Shown here: one piece after another, positions 36,734 to 50,672 of the stretch
How the letters are laid out: every line of letters starts with the position of its first letter
Numbering within the stretch: the first letter of the stretch is position 1
NCBI GenBank assembly: GCA_040954595.2
Contig: CM082577.2
Span: forward strand, 8,308,001 to 8,372,000
Source: Balanoglossus misakiensis
Taxonomy: Eukaryota; Hemichordata
Reading direction: 5' to 3'
DNA length: 64,000 nt
The notes under the pieces: model-generated
Database searches by the model: none
What the model saw: the letters and a program-made list of their open reading frames with translations, nothing else
Told to the model about the DNA's origin: nothing
Made by a program: the position numbers and the translations under genes

Positions 36734-39165
36734 GGCCATTGTCATAACCTCTACATGACCCTACATCCTGGTATTTCTACCGACCAAGAAACTTGTAGCT
36801 GATACACAAAACAGGAATAATAACAACACCCAAAAATTACAGCCATTAGAATTTTGTGAAAATTCATAGAGCACAAAATAGTGAATAATGGAAGCACATT
36901 CCAACTCCATTTCTGGTAAAGTGGATTCCACACCAATGTGCCACAACCTCTCAGATGCAGACGACACAAAAATGAAACACAATGTTGTTGCCTTAAAACC
37001 CTCTCCTCCATTTCCGAAAGTTTGCAAGTGAGAAAATGTGACAATGTGTTACCAAAACTTAGCATGAATTTAAGCAGAAATGATCCAAATACAGCTGAAC
37101 TTTACCCACAGCTCATGTCAATATGGTAATCTCACTGAAGTGCGCCCTCTGTGTCAACATGGTACAACTTCTGAAGCTGTGTGCCACAGAGAAAATATTT
37201 TGAGGTTCACAGATCTAAAATGTCAAGAAAATTATTAGCACGCCTTCATTAACATCTGACAAGCACCTTTCTTGGTTTAGAACTGTAATATGATGTGATA
37301 AATATCTTCTTGCAATGACATTTGGATAACGAAACAGCTACAGGCTGGAGACTAGTAGCTTTAACAGAAAATAGTACCAACACATTTGAACAACATTTAG
37401 AAAATAAGCAACATACTAGACTCTTGGTTTCTCAGATAGCTGTCGCCATAGTGAAGACTATATGTCCAGACAGATACTTTCTCAATAAATGAGATTTGTA
37501 CTTTTTTCATATGGAAGTATTTTTCTTGTCAAATGAGAAACTGTTTGGTGGAAATATAACAGAATTCTGAAGTGACTCCAGTCACACCAGAAAATCAGAT
37601 GCATGATTTTGAAATAGCCTGACTTGCGATTGTAGTGTGGACTTCAAATAGTGTTATAGACCTAATCGGTAAGTTTTATCTTTGATACAGGAAGTGACCA
37701 ATAAACAATAGTTTGATATGCTGTTAATTTACATTAGTTCCAAAAAAAGGTTTTGCACTGTGATCATCCAAACAATACAAGGAAATGGTTACCAATGCAT
37801 GATAAATATGAAAATATTGAAACCGAAAAAAATGTGTGCATGTAATAAAGCATACAGGTAGTCTGTTTTAGTAAAAACATGTTTAAGTTTTTTTCCTGAA
37901 GAAAAGATATTCCTAGGTTCCATTTGCTTGGATGTTTGAAGTTGGTTTGTATGTATGCTGTTCATGGTCCATAGACTTTACCTCTTCAAAAGGACTGTGT
38001 GGTCTAACCCTGATACTGTCAATTGTGTGGTTGAACTCATACACACGAAATGGGGGTGAAACCATTATTTTTTTTACAACAACATGATTTGTGAACCCAC
38101 TCCCAAGGATAATTTCGAAAATCATTAATTGTCAAATTAAGAACTGATGTGCTTTAAATAATTTGCTAAAACATTTTGACAATTTAGACAAAGAATTTGC
38201 TGTGTATCAGTAAATTTTCAAAAATAAAATTTCAGCACTTTATCGCAACAGATATACCCAGTATAATTTTCACATAGTTGGATGCAAATGGATGTAAATA
38301 AAATTGTAATAACACCAGATATTATTTTTACAAATGTGTGCATTGTTATGATTATTCTTCCCTGAACTTTCAATGACCCAGGTCAAAGGTTACACAGAAC
38401 CTATGTGGCATAGGTCACAGTTCATACTGCTTAAGATCAAAATATTTCAAATTTGGTGATAAAATCTTTGCAATTGAGAGACTTTTTTGGGGGTGTGTGA
38501 ATAATTTCATTTACCTAACCCTTTCAGTCACTTCTTTCACATTAAATTCCACAAAGTTCATCTCATTCCTGCAGTTTATAAATTTCTATGATAGGGATAA
38601 AAGCTTAAAACATACCAGCTTCCACAATTCATTAAAAGCTTAGAACAAAATTTATAACGAAAGTTGATATAACTCTATCTTTCTGGTACTTATTATCGAC
38701 AAGTTTGCCAATGGCACCGAGTGAAGGGATTGGGTAAATACCTCAATATTGACCCCCGTAACACGGTGAAAGTCACAGCGGTCTTCCCAGTGTGAAAACT
38801 TAATTACCTGAAGAGGACTTAATCATGATTCGAGGCTGACCTTCACCAGGTAAGACCAACGCGATCTCTCACGTGTTGCCATGGGGACCAGAAGATTTCA
38901 GTGCAGCATATACATAAATACATGTAATAAAATTATCAAAGTTCAAAATTCATCGGTAACGATCAAGAACCCCTTTTTTTCAGCAGACTAGCAAACTGGA
39001 GGTGTTTGTTTCCTTTTCTTCTTCGTTGAATTGGGTTTGTCAGGATGTCTTGAAATCGTTCAATATAGGCAAAACGGTGAATAGAAAAATGTTCTGATAC
39101 TCGTTGCGGTTCTTGTGACATGACGTTCTCTGCGCGAAACCCACAAAAAAAAAGTTGGGTCTGTT

Positions 39166-42100
39166 TCACTGCAGCATCAGGGACTTGAGATTGTCTTGCA
39201 AAATCGTGTCCTTCACCGCCTGGAACACAAACTTGATGTTCTCCGTGTCTATGGCCGTCGTGAAATGGTGAAAGAGGGGCTTGGTGCGTTCCCTCCTCCT
39301 GGAGTCGAACATGTTGAGAATAAAGTTTTGCACGTCGGTTATGTCGTGGGGGTTCCCCTGGAAAGCGGCGAAATAGTCCCTAATACTAACAGCTTTCACT
39401 TTGTCCTCCAGCAAGTCCGTTTTGTTCAGGAAAAGAATGATTGACACGTCGGCAAAGGCCTTGTTATTGACTATTGTTTCAAAGATGTTGCACGATTCCA
39501 CGAGCCGGTTGGTGATCCGGTCCTCCATCAACACCTGGTCGAATTCGCTGGAAGACACGAGGAAGAGAATGGACGTCACCCCTTCAAAGCACATGAACCA
39601 CTTCTGCCTCTGCGACCTCTGACCTCCCACGTCCACGAACTTGAACGGAATTCCCTTGATGTCCAGGTTGTGCTCCACGATGCCTTTGGTTGCCTTGCGG
39701 GAATGAAGGATGTCCTGGTTGGTAGGCACGTAATTCTGCACGTAAACAAAAAACGAACGTAATCAAAGTCAGGTTTTTAAAAAAAAATACATCTACATGA
39801 GTTCCTATTCAGTGATATCAGCATCTGGGACAACACATGCACCAAAATCTGATTTTTACGAGCAAGAGCTTCACAAGAGAGCAGCTCAGAAATTCAAATG
39901 TTCATGAGCAAAGGCACCATTGGCATTAGCCAATCACTGACCACTTCACAAAGATATCTTCGGTAGAATGTATGTTTACCATTGTCGGCATTGTGAGACA
40001 CCCTTTCCTATTGGTTCTGGGGCATTTTTGCTAAAACTGTAATAATATACCTTCAATATACTTCTACAAAAGTCTGCCAAATCATACATACCGGTTGTCC
40101 AACACGCTCCAGCTCATCCAGGAAATATTTCACTGAATCACCCTGGAAAAAATAAATACAATATAAAGTATTGATTGATTTTTGCAGAAACAAGCACCTT
40201 CAATCACTAAAAACTTCAGGGCTGTGAGAGAGAGACTAACACAGACAGTTACTGTGTTACAAACTTTCTGGATCATCTCTGTACTTCCTTCTTTTTTTTG
40301 TGATGGCTTTTTACATCTCTATTTCCTTGTAAGTTGTGGACTGATATGCAAGGCCAGCTTCTGATTCTGAAGGTTTCGTTTCAAATTCTATAAATATATA
40401 CACATCACTAACATGTGAAGATTCGTCATATTTACAAAGAATTTCCTGCACCGACAATGTCACAGTAAATACAGTTCTCACAGAATTTAAACAAACCAAA
40501 TTTCACCCTGAATATCCTACCACGCTTTTCAGATAAAGAATGGTTGTGGGTACTGGCTCCATATTTCAACATCAGTCTGACATTTTTCAGAAAATACACC
40601 TGACATATTGGCAGGTTGCCATAGAACCCACAACTGACCACTGTTAGTGTTATTCATGCAAATGGGTCACAAATGATGTGATAATACAGGAAGCACGCAC
40701 AGACATTTCACCCAACGATTCCCCACATCTCCATTTTGCTTGATTTTCTACAGACCTCAGCCAATACCGCAACAATTTGCAAAAAAAAATGAACTAATAC
40801 GACCCGATGATGCCTGAATTCACCTATTTCATCCACTGTTGTCAGGGTGCTTAAATGTCAGTTGAATTCAAAGAATCACGCAGAATTTCAGCAATTACCA
40901 GGAAATTTACGGGCAGTAAATGACAATTCGCATGATGTGGCCTCATCACAGGGCTAAATCTCTGTCAAACAACTGAGTAATTCTTACTGGCAGCAGAACA
41001 AACTCAAATGAAAGCTTATATTCACAGCGACAATTTACATCATGATGGTCAATTGTATGTACAAAATTATGCGTGTCACTTTTTATTCTTTATTGTAATG
41101 GCTCTGTGATCCCAACAGTCACTCTGCATACAGAACAGGAAGTGAAATTATTATTACCTGTAAGTGTAATTGTTCTAGCTGTGTCCGTTTTGCATTATCT
41201 ACTAAAGTGGTTCCCCCAACACGAAATGTTTATTAGCATTATGCCCCACAGCGTAATTCAAATCCGAAGTCCTAATCTCAATGTATGTTGAAATAGCACT
41301 GATTCAAATACATGTATTTTCACAATGGAAAACCTTTACCTGCAGTAGGTGTAATAATACTAGTGCAGAATACCCATGCACATAATATTCCGGAGTCAAT
41401 CAGTTTGAAAGCTGTGCGTGAGAGAGACTGGTGACCTCACATTCTAATACATTTTCACGAGCGAGGAATTGATTTATGATTTATTGGCAGACTAATCCAA
41501 TAATGAAAGGAAAGGACCCCGAAGGGTTATGCAGAGTATTGTTTGCTGAGACTTGTAAAACCCTTCGGGAGATGAATAGTGGAATCTCTCGATCGTGCTC
41601 ACCTTAGATAACCCTGCGATACTGTGTACTCACTCAAAAATAAACCACGGGACACCACTGCACGTACATTATAAACTGCACTATGCGTACTGTAACCCAT
41701 GTACAGAATCCTAACAAAAATTTGATTCAAACGCTTGTGTGTTAAAATGTAAACTGTAGTGATCAGATTTGTTGAGACTAAGACCACTGGGCACCGCTAA
41801 TAACAACATCGGGCGGGTCATTACCCAAAACACCGTGACAGATCAATTCTACACACTTGGCACTCCGACAGCAATACTACAATGTGTCCTATTCACAGTT
41901 CATTTATACATGTATATCAAACACAACTCTGTGAGCAGTTCCAACACCTGTTTCTACACTCACAACATTAAAATAATGTACAAGGCAGAAATAAATATTT
42001 ACTTTTTCCTGCTGTCCTCAAAACGGATATTTGGATTCGAGTATCATTTGCTATGAGAAACATATGACATCTGGGGAAACACTGAATACAGAGTTTAACA

Positions 42101-45100
42101 CTGCAGTTACTATGGTATGGTATTTAAGAATAATAATATCAATCAACTTCTTTTCAACATACACTTAATGTGTTCTTGTTGGTGTACATAACAGTCGTAA
42201 ATCATGAAAAAAAAAATTGGGAAATTTTGATCATAGATAAAATAAAGTGTACGTTCAGCTATTTTTATCACTTCTGATAAAAACCCTACCTTTCATAGGG
42301 CTCATGGGACATTCCAATCATGCAAAACACTTCAAACCACAATAAGTAATATTCATGTACAGCAAAAAAAGACCACACACCAGCAAATGTATTCTCACAA
42401 CATATTAAAACAGCTTGGCAGTGTTTGCCTTCACCAAGGTCTGGCCCTGGTCTTTGTCAAACCTTATGCAAATCACTGGTGTCACTAACACTGGGTTACA
42501 CCCAGTCGAGATATGTCCTCACATGGGAAAGGGCACTTTAATTTATAAGCCTTTTATTATTATTAAACTCTTAATACTGGGTATAAACGTAAGTCTGGAA
42601 TTATAACCACTTTTACATAGACTGAATACAGACTGTGTTGATGGCTAAATAAAAGATGTTTCATCGTGATTTATGAAGACGAACCTTTGCTGAAAAAATA
42701 GCCAAGAGTAAAAGTTGCAAATAATGGAGATTTAACGACTGTTTGGTTGTATTCAGATCACACTGACCCGAAATAGCCCTAAAGTGAGTCTATGTAGACA
42801 CTAACCTATATACATGTACTACATGTATGTACTGTAATAGAAGTTCTCTGAATGTTGAGTCTGTCGGATGACCAAGTGTGACATATTGGGATCACAACAG
42901 TCTGAACACACTGTCAGTTGGTGACAGACATATCATCCCATATAGGTGTGCCCTCTGACTTGACTCAGAAAACATCTTTTCATGAGGGTTGACCTCACAA
43001 AACTCAACCTGGCCCTACAAAATTAGACCGGGAAATTTTGTATGCATTTGTGTCATTTCCAACACTGAATGAATGCAGTGTTCATGCATTTGATTTCCAC
43101 TACGAATGTTATCAATCTAACCTGTCAACTACCGGTACACAAAAAAGGAAACAGACTTCGTCAACAGGAATTTTAATTTCATGAATATAAAGGCCCACAA
43201 ATAAAATTTAAAATTGAGTTGAATAAAAATAAAGCATTTCACAGTCAGGAGTGCATGGTTCGCCAAGCGAAGCAAGCAGACACTCACCGAGATATCACAC
43301 AATGACCTAGTTTTGCACACAAAAAAACACCAGTTTGTTCAGTGACTGGTTCATCATCCAAACCTCTGACAGATAATACAATTACAATATAGCTGATATC
43401 AATGCACACCACATGGATGTACATGTACTGAAATAACAACTTGTCCGTCTGGCACAAGTCAAATAATTTCTTGTAAAATAACCGATAGCAAACATGATTA
43501 TCAAATAGTCTGAAAACATGATAGTCTATTTTTTTCTTTAATTTTGATTCACTCCAACAGCTGAGAACACAGATATTACAGGCCCGGGTTCATAAGTTCA
43601 GATTTACTAACTATCCTGGTCTATGGTTTCAGTTCCGTCCTGAAATGAGATTTACAAGCCCGTCTGCCGGTGACTATTACTGTACACCACCCCACGAAAC
43701 CAATGTGAAGTATTCAGACTTTAAATAGTAATGTACCAGATGTTAGAAAAGCTCAAGACGAAATATTTTCTGAGCATGACAGAATGCGGTTGACATCAAC
43801 CTAATTTCAGTCTAATACAGTAACCTATGTGTTCAACTACACAGACTATTTATGTAAACTTCTAGCTGGTGTTTCTTCCGTGAATTTCTGATACAGTATT
43901 GGCTATTTTGCGTAACAATTGTAATGGTAATTGAGTTTCTATTGTTTTTCCCAATAATTGTTCTGGGGAGAACACAGCTCCTCATTTCCATTCAGAGCTG
44001 GGCGTAGTGAAGTTCACTATTCCAACTGACGATTTCCTGAAAGATTGCATATCCACCCTATCCAATAAACACTCAGTCGGCATCATACCAATCCCACAGC
44101 TATCATTGTGAAACGTTTCTAAAAAAAAATGCGTTGGCGTGTGAATTGATCTCAGTCAATAATTATGGGAACCCACAGCAGACCTAAACTAATGCCCCAG
44201 GGTCAACTGCGGTCAGTTCATTTTAGCCACACACAACTGATATCTTTTGCCGTTAACCGCCTTCTCAATTCTTTGTGAATCATGCTGAGTGCAGAGCTAC
44301 TTAAAAAGGTCATTTGACCCTTTGCTTCAGGGGTAAATTTATTTTTTTGCAATTAATGAAGCCATATATCTTAATAGCTTACATGTATGTACTAGTATGT
44401 CATGGTGTCTTGAAAATGACTGAAGCTGAACATTGTGTTTTTGTGTGTGTGTACATGTAGGTACTGTATGTTCAATATTGCTTGCCTACATTTTGTATGT
44501 GGGTAGAGGTGCTACATTTTTCACACCTGTCCTGATGAGGACCTTTTTACTTTCTGGGTCAGAGGCATGACCTTGACCAAATTTACATCTCAGGACACGT
44601 ATGGCCAGTCCCACAGGACTGACCCACCAATAACATGAGGGCAACCAAGCGAGCAGGACCGGTACATATACACGTAGGATCAACCAAATATGACTTGATG
44701 GGTCAACCATACAAGACTGGTAGTGATGACCAAAAGGGACTGGTGGTAGGATTAATCACACAAGACGTGGGGTCAATTATACATGTAACACCCACATTAC
44801 CTGCTGCCTTCAAACATATCCACAACATGCCATTGATAGTGTTTAAGAACCTTATCTCTGATTTGTTAGACACCTACAAGTTGCACTATTACATACAAGT
44901 ACACTTCAGACAAGCGCGTGGTCGTGGTGATCTGGAATTCACCCAGAAATGTGGAAAGGCATTTCTTGACATCTTCCAGTATGTCTGGCTGTAGCCACAG
45001 CAGTGTTGGGGTATGACTATACAGAATGAATGTGTGAAGGTCAACCGTCCAGGGAAGTTAACCCACTCATGACCCTGGATGTGATCAGAATATGGAATTT

Positions 45101-48043
45101 TCTTTAAAGTTCTCTGCGGTTGAATTGGGGAAGTATCGACTTATTTACAGTTGAATCCTGGACATTGTTCTGTCATGTTTAGTCAACTATTCATGGATTT
45201 CAGGGTAAAAATTGCAATGGTAAACCCCCCCCCCCTTTCAACAACAAAATAAATTATGCAAACTGAATACTTATATGTGGTCGTAACCACTGCTCCAGAA
45301 CATTGGGGTCTTTGTTTTAAGAATATATATCACTCGATAATAAATTACTTTTATGACAATTTCCTATTGTGAAAATCAAAGAAAATAGTGTGGTTGGGCC
45401 CTGTGAACAATTACAAGTACGTGTATACACATGTTAGGGGGTTGAATATTACAAACACAGATTTCACTGTCAGCCATATTCCAAGAGTTCATCAACAGGC
45501 TACATTTTTTGTCTAGCTCTCAGATTATCTTAGTTGTTAATTCTTGTTTAGAGATTGTGCATGTTATACAGTGACCTATTTCTATATTTAAGGGACACAG
45601 ACAGACAGTAGCATTCCAACTATGGTAACCTCTTCACCACCACTGCACTGTCACAAAATCTGTACTATATCTTTATTCAGATGTATCACAGTCCCTCAAG
45701 AAAGGTTGTATCTGTCAAAGTTACAGTCCCAGCTTTTAAAGAACATCTGATTCTTCACTAAAGACATGGAAAAGTCTGTGTTTTTTTTTGGAACACAAAT
45801 ACATCCCGAATCTGTGTTTACTTGTTTCTGTGCATTGCCCATGGTCGGAAATTTATATTCACAGGATACCCGGCCCATCTGTAGCCTTCACAGAAGCTTG
45901 TCATTTGGTCAAATAAACAGTGTTCATACTTCCTTCTGTAAGTGGCAAATCTCAGATGGGCACTTTGGCTGATGACTATACATCATTGAGTACAACCTTG
46001 TTTTGTTTTAAAGTGACCTGGTTAGGTTCTCTCAACGTGTGACCTTTAACCTTACTAATTGGGTGCCGTCTTTGAAGGAGAGAAATGGAGAACTAACAAA
46101 CTGGAAACAGATATCTGTATTACTGTTGAGCAGCCATTTTTCTAGTCATCTGGTTTGACATTGTTTTGATAACGTTTTGTTGTGGGTCATGACTATGAAT
46201 AACATTCCATCAAATCAACCCAACTGTTTAACCATATACCATTCCATGATTATTTTTGCAATTATCTCTTCAGACATCACACACCAAAACAATCTTTAGA
46301 TTTGAACTATATACAAAGTTGTGTTTGAACTATATACATGTATATAGCATGAATATCTGTAGTCATTTCATAATGGCACCCTGCTTGATAATATCACTAT
46401 TAAATCAATTTGTACGGTGATAATTCAATTATACGACCACTAAGCCTGAGTACACACCTTCAATCAGTTTGTGCTTGTTGTGATATTTGTGGAAATGTGC
46501 CAAGTTGACTGAAGCAGATTTCTTTTTTTATGATGGAAACATTTTTTTCAGCGGAGCCATAACTTTATGATGCATTTCATTTAAGCATAGGTAGAGTCAT
46601 TTTACTTTAGTGACATAAATATTCTATCTAACCTGTTAATGATGTATTTTATTGGTAAGTATGCTGACCACTTAGTGTATTGTCTCAGAACTTGGTAATG
46701 CCTTTTGGTTGAATAAATTTGCACAAATTGATTTGAAGGTGATATCTGTTTTAAGATCCCCTCTCCATCCACCAGTTTTACCGTTTTTCAAATTTTAAGG
46801 GGAGAGGCTAGAGGGTACCTTAACCTAATAATTATGGGATGTGCATGTCAGAGTGTGTATGTGTACTAGTCACATGATATAATTGCCTCTTTTTATGAAA
46901 TTTTGATATGTAACTGTATGAATGCGAATTACACGGCTACACCATGTTTTACATAACAACAGGTAGAAGACAATTGCATTTTCATGATCTTGTCAATGAC
47001 TAGCTTTGTGATGAGGAATTTGACTTGTTTGACAAATGACCCAAGAAATTGGCACATTAATTAAGGAGAGGATGCTACTTGCAGTGTGTATGTAAGTGCT
47101 TGGAATTGACATGCTAAAAAGCAAATGAACATAAAGTAAAATATTCATTTGGGATGTTCTTTCCTAGCAATCTGTGGCTCTGGGACTTTCACTCTTGATC
47201 AAGATTGACAGATCGTTTTTTTTAAATTTAATCTATAGAGAAAACAAAATTTGCACTTGTAAGATGTTACTACGGTAATGGTGATAGTATATAAGCAGTA
47301 AACAGCATACGAGTGTAAACTGCCGAAAATTTGAAATGACATACGAAGAGTTACTGTAATCGATACCACCTCAACAGAGATCTGAGCTCTCTTTCTATTT
47401 TTTTTTTTCCTGATCGAGGGTGACCCGAAGGGGACACACTGTGGGTCAAGTCACCCTCAACAGAAAGACAGGTCATGTCAGGGTGGTACCGACTAGCCAA
47501 CGCTGAAATCGTAAAAACATTATTGGATAACCCCTCTAAAAAAAAAGCTGTTAATTTGTTCTAAATTACCGCCCAACTTACCAACTGAAATTCATTCCGG
47601 CGATCAAAGGCATCTTGGATACCTTTATCAGCCCACAAGGCCTTGACGTGAGGGACGTATTTGGAAAAAGTTGGCCCGTCTAATCGCACAGTGCTGTCAT
47701 ACTTCATGATCTCTTCGCCGTTTTTCTCGTTTTCTGGATCGCCCCATGGTATGCGCAACTTATCCCTGGCATCGACAAGCACTTTGGTGCCTTTAACAAT
47801 GTTACTGTTTATAACAGCTCGATAGTCTTTCAAATCTTCGTCCGTGAAAATTTGCCCGTGTATGATTCGCATTTGTTTGAGAAATGTACTCTTGCCGCTC
47901 TCGCCGGCGCCCAGAAGAAGGATCTTGACAAGTCTCCGGTGGTGTGCTTTCTCCTTGGCCAGCAATCGGTCGATCCTCATGCTCTGCTGTCGCTGTTCAA
48001 GTTCTTGTGGCGACAAACAACATGTGAACATTTTGTCCGCCAT
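39166..48043 (-). CDS. GNA13: G protein alpha subunit, G12/13 class
   Basis: Heterotrimeric G-alpha that activates RhoGEFs (RGS-RhoGEF to RhoA) below GPCRs at the plasma membrane. Three exons, 47582-48043, 40092-40142 and 39166-39735, give 360 residues (human GNA12/13 about 377-381). Cys8-Cys9 are candidate palmitoylation sites. The P-loop GAGESGKS is at 45-52, switch I RKATKG with Arg184, switch [15 protein letters not shown] from 206, the guanine motif [11 protein letters not shown], and the C-terminus DNLKSLMLQ, which is the G12/13 signature. HIPWGD-like text ([11 protein letters not shown]) in the helical domain is also class-specific. Intron 1 is 7.4 kb. Invertebrate deuterostomes usually have one G12/13 gene, so GNA12 versus GNA13 is arbitrary. 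All phases agree. Confidence 0.95.
40143..47581. other. First intron of the G12/13 gene
   Basis: 7.4 kb AT-rich intron with donor GTAAGTT and acceptor TTCCAG. No nested gene was recognised. It contains a degenerate repeat at 44600-44780 and a short hairpin at 47416-47458 (GAGGGTGAC paired with GTCACCCTC). Large first introns often hold enhancers, but none can be identified by eye. Confidence 0.6.
44600..44780. repeat. Degenerate minisatellite in the GNA intron
   Basis: Loose repetition of GGGTCAACCA-type and AAGACTGG-type words at roughly 30-40 base spacing. Units are strongly diverged, so copy number is uncertain. Confidence 0.35.
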
Positions 48044-50672
48044 GATGAAAACTGCCTACACCACGCCCATGACGTCACCAACCGGAAGTAGGCCTCACCG
48101 CCGCCGTCGCGATAAAAGTGTTTCTGACATACAGACTCCGACAACAACACTTTCAATGTGATGTACTTCCAGATTTTTCCATAACTCTGATATGATATCA
48201 AAGAAATCTGTTCCCAAAGGAATTTGTTTGACGGAATGCAAATCAGATGCAATGAAAAGAGAAAGTAATTTTTGGTTCATTAAAACTTCCACGTCTGTGC
48301 ATATGGTTTCATGGCAGTCTGGGGCCTAAAAGCATGTAATGCGTTGATCTGGCTCGAAGTGCAGCCGCGTAATTGGCCCTAATTAGTATGCTAATAGTTC
48401 ATTGGCCCATTTCCACCCATAACTGCACCTGGTAATTACACTGATCAGCACTGCAGTAGGTTTTGAAGGCCTCGTTGAGAAGCAGTTTTCAAATTTTCAC
48501 AAATTTCATCTGTGTTATTATTTAGGGGCTCGAGAACGCATGAGGCCCTAACTTTGTTTTGAATCTAAACAAGGGATTAGGAAGGTAAACAGAAACAGTA
48601 AGAATAAACAAATACGGTCGATGAAACAAACAAAAGACCCACCCATTGTCAGTACATTTTCTAGTAAGGTGAACAGTCAGTCATGCTGGATAATGGCTTT
48701 CACCATGATTTCGGGGGTGGACCCCTTTTGATATCCCAGAAGGTCTGGAAATTTTTATTAATACGAGGAATCACCATTGAAAAAAATGCCACAATAGACA
48801 AGGAAAAGAAAAAAAGATGCCAAGCGGAGACAAAAGGGAGAAAGACAAAGGTGGAAAAGTTGGCAACTGTTGCCTTCTTATACTTCTCCTGTCCACGATA
48901 CCAAAAATATGCTGCTTGCAGGCTTACTGATATGAAGTGGTTTGAACTTGTATGTGACCGTTTCGGTATAAATCAACGGCTTGTATGTAACCGTTTCGGT
49001 AATCAACGGGTTGATATAGTTTGTGTCTATTTTAATGTTATTCTGTTTAATAAAACATGCCAAAAGTCTGAAGTACACACTTCTGCTTGCTGGTGGCATA
49101 TGACATGTAATTTTTCCAAGACGTATTTAATTTCTCATTTAAATGCATGTAGTCACTCCCAACTGTAATCACACACTGTTTATGTAATACCAGTTCATCA
49201 TGAAAGATGCATGTGCGTGTATATTTAGCCATGAACAGGTTGGTGCACGTGACTGACGATATTTTCACGTTTCAATGCCAACAGCGGAGGACTATAATTG
49301 AAATTTGTGTGGGTCCAGGGGCCGAAAAATGCGTCTCCATGATAATTGCTATAATTGGCCTGTAAATACAATACGATGTAAAAGCAAATTGCATGGTCGT
49401 CATTGAATATTTCGCGTACAGTATACATACAACGGCTGGGCCCCATTTCGTGTTGCGAACATCATCGTTAGTTACGTAAGCAAAGAACAAAATTTCGGGC
49501 AAAAAAATTTCGGCCAGATTTGTTATGTCATCAAGTTCATCTGTGCCGTGTTAAAAGCCCGTGTTTGTTGACGTCGTCATTTTTGGCCATTTTAATTATT
49601 TGACAAGATTCGTGCGTGTTGTATTCTGCAGAATCTTCCTAAAAAGTCTTTCTGGTCCCCATACAGAGAGCCATGGGCAAAGGTCTAATTATACCGCTGG
49701 TGGCGCTTTCCGAAAGCAGTGCAATCCAATGGAGAAATCGTAGCTGCAGTAATCTGGCAATAAGTCAGGCTGTTTGAGGGAGGAAAATGATATCCATATT
49801 GTTTTGGTCCCCGCCCTCGTAATTAACGTAGAGTTTAGCGAAATACATAATTACTCTGGCCTTGGTCACCTGAGTCATGCATCAGCAAGCCTACTCTATA
49901 TAATCATGCTCAGATAAAGTTGGTCGCAGCTGGTATAAAGTGCTGCAACACCGTCGCGTCGGGTTACAGTGACGAACGAACTGTATAACTCATGCACCTG
50001 TTTGAAGTTGACAAAAGAAATTTGGAGAGACTGCTTCGCATCAGAGTTTTCCGCTACACATGATACAAGGATGAGAACAAGCGCAATATATGGTGTAAAC
50101 ATAACTAGACCAATAGACATACCCTCACGGATTAGAGAATGTTGGACACTCCCCGTGCGCGCAAATTGCCACACTAAACCAATTAATTTTACCAAATTCC
50201 CAGAATTTTCCTCTATTCCCCACGAAACTAAGCTGTGTTGGTAATGACACGATCCCACCATGCATGTACTCGACTCAATGATAGAATACTAGTATATCCG
50301 GCAAATTCAACTTCTGCTATTTGAACAGGACCCTCCCTCGTCAACTTTGAAAAAAAGATTTCTGCCTTGCAGTAAAACCATAGTAAAAACAAACCTCTAT
50401 TCACTATGGTAAAACGGTAGACGGTTTGCTTAAAAGAAGGCTAAATGAAGTGTTCTGAGCATGATGCATTCCAAAAACTTTGGTTGGCACCGTATAAAGC
50501 TGGATTCGGTGACATCTAGAGCTGTCGCCTGTGGCGCTATTTTGTAAGCCGCAGTGGTCACATTCACGTATGTCTCGGTCAAAGGTCACGCGAAGAAAAC
50601 ACTGGTAACGATACCGTCCTCTGCTGCGTGCTTGCTGTGTATTGCTCTCCATTGTCAGTGAAAGTGTCGAAC
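48044..50672. other. Divergent region between the G12/13 gene and the SDR gene
   Basis: 2.6 kb without a confident gene. A 161-codon open frame (48683-49168, plus) is low-complexity at its start and has no recognised domain. A 74-codon minus frame with a signal-peptide-like start (49896-50120) is listed separately. The right end should carry the SDR promoter. Confidence 0.45.
49896..50120 (-). CDS. Possible small secreted protein or first exon (weak)
   Basis: ATG at 50118-50120 opens a 74-residue frame starting MSIGLVMFTPYIALVLILVS, a clear signal-peptide pattern with likely cleavage near CVAENSDA, followed by about 50 soluble residues and a stop. No homologue is recognised and no poly(A) or splice evidence was found. 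It could be a first exon that splices further, or chance. The family is unknown and no function is proposed. Confidence 0.2.
   Translation of the reverse strand: MSIGLVMFTPYIALVLILVSCVAENSDAKQSLQISFVNFKQVHELYSSFVTVTRRDGVAALYTSCDQLYLSMII

Noticed and set aside
48683-49168. 161-codon plus-strand open frame
   Set aside because: Low-complexity Lys/Glu start, duplicated CDRFG/CNRFG words, no domain, no splice sites of note.
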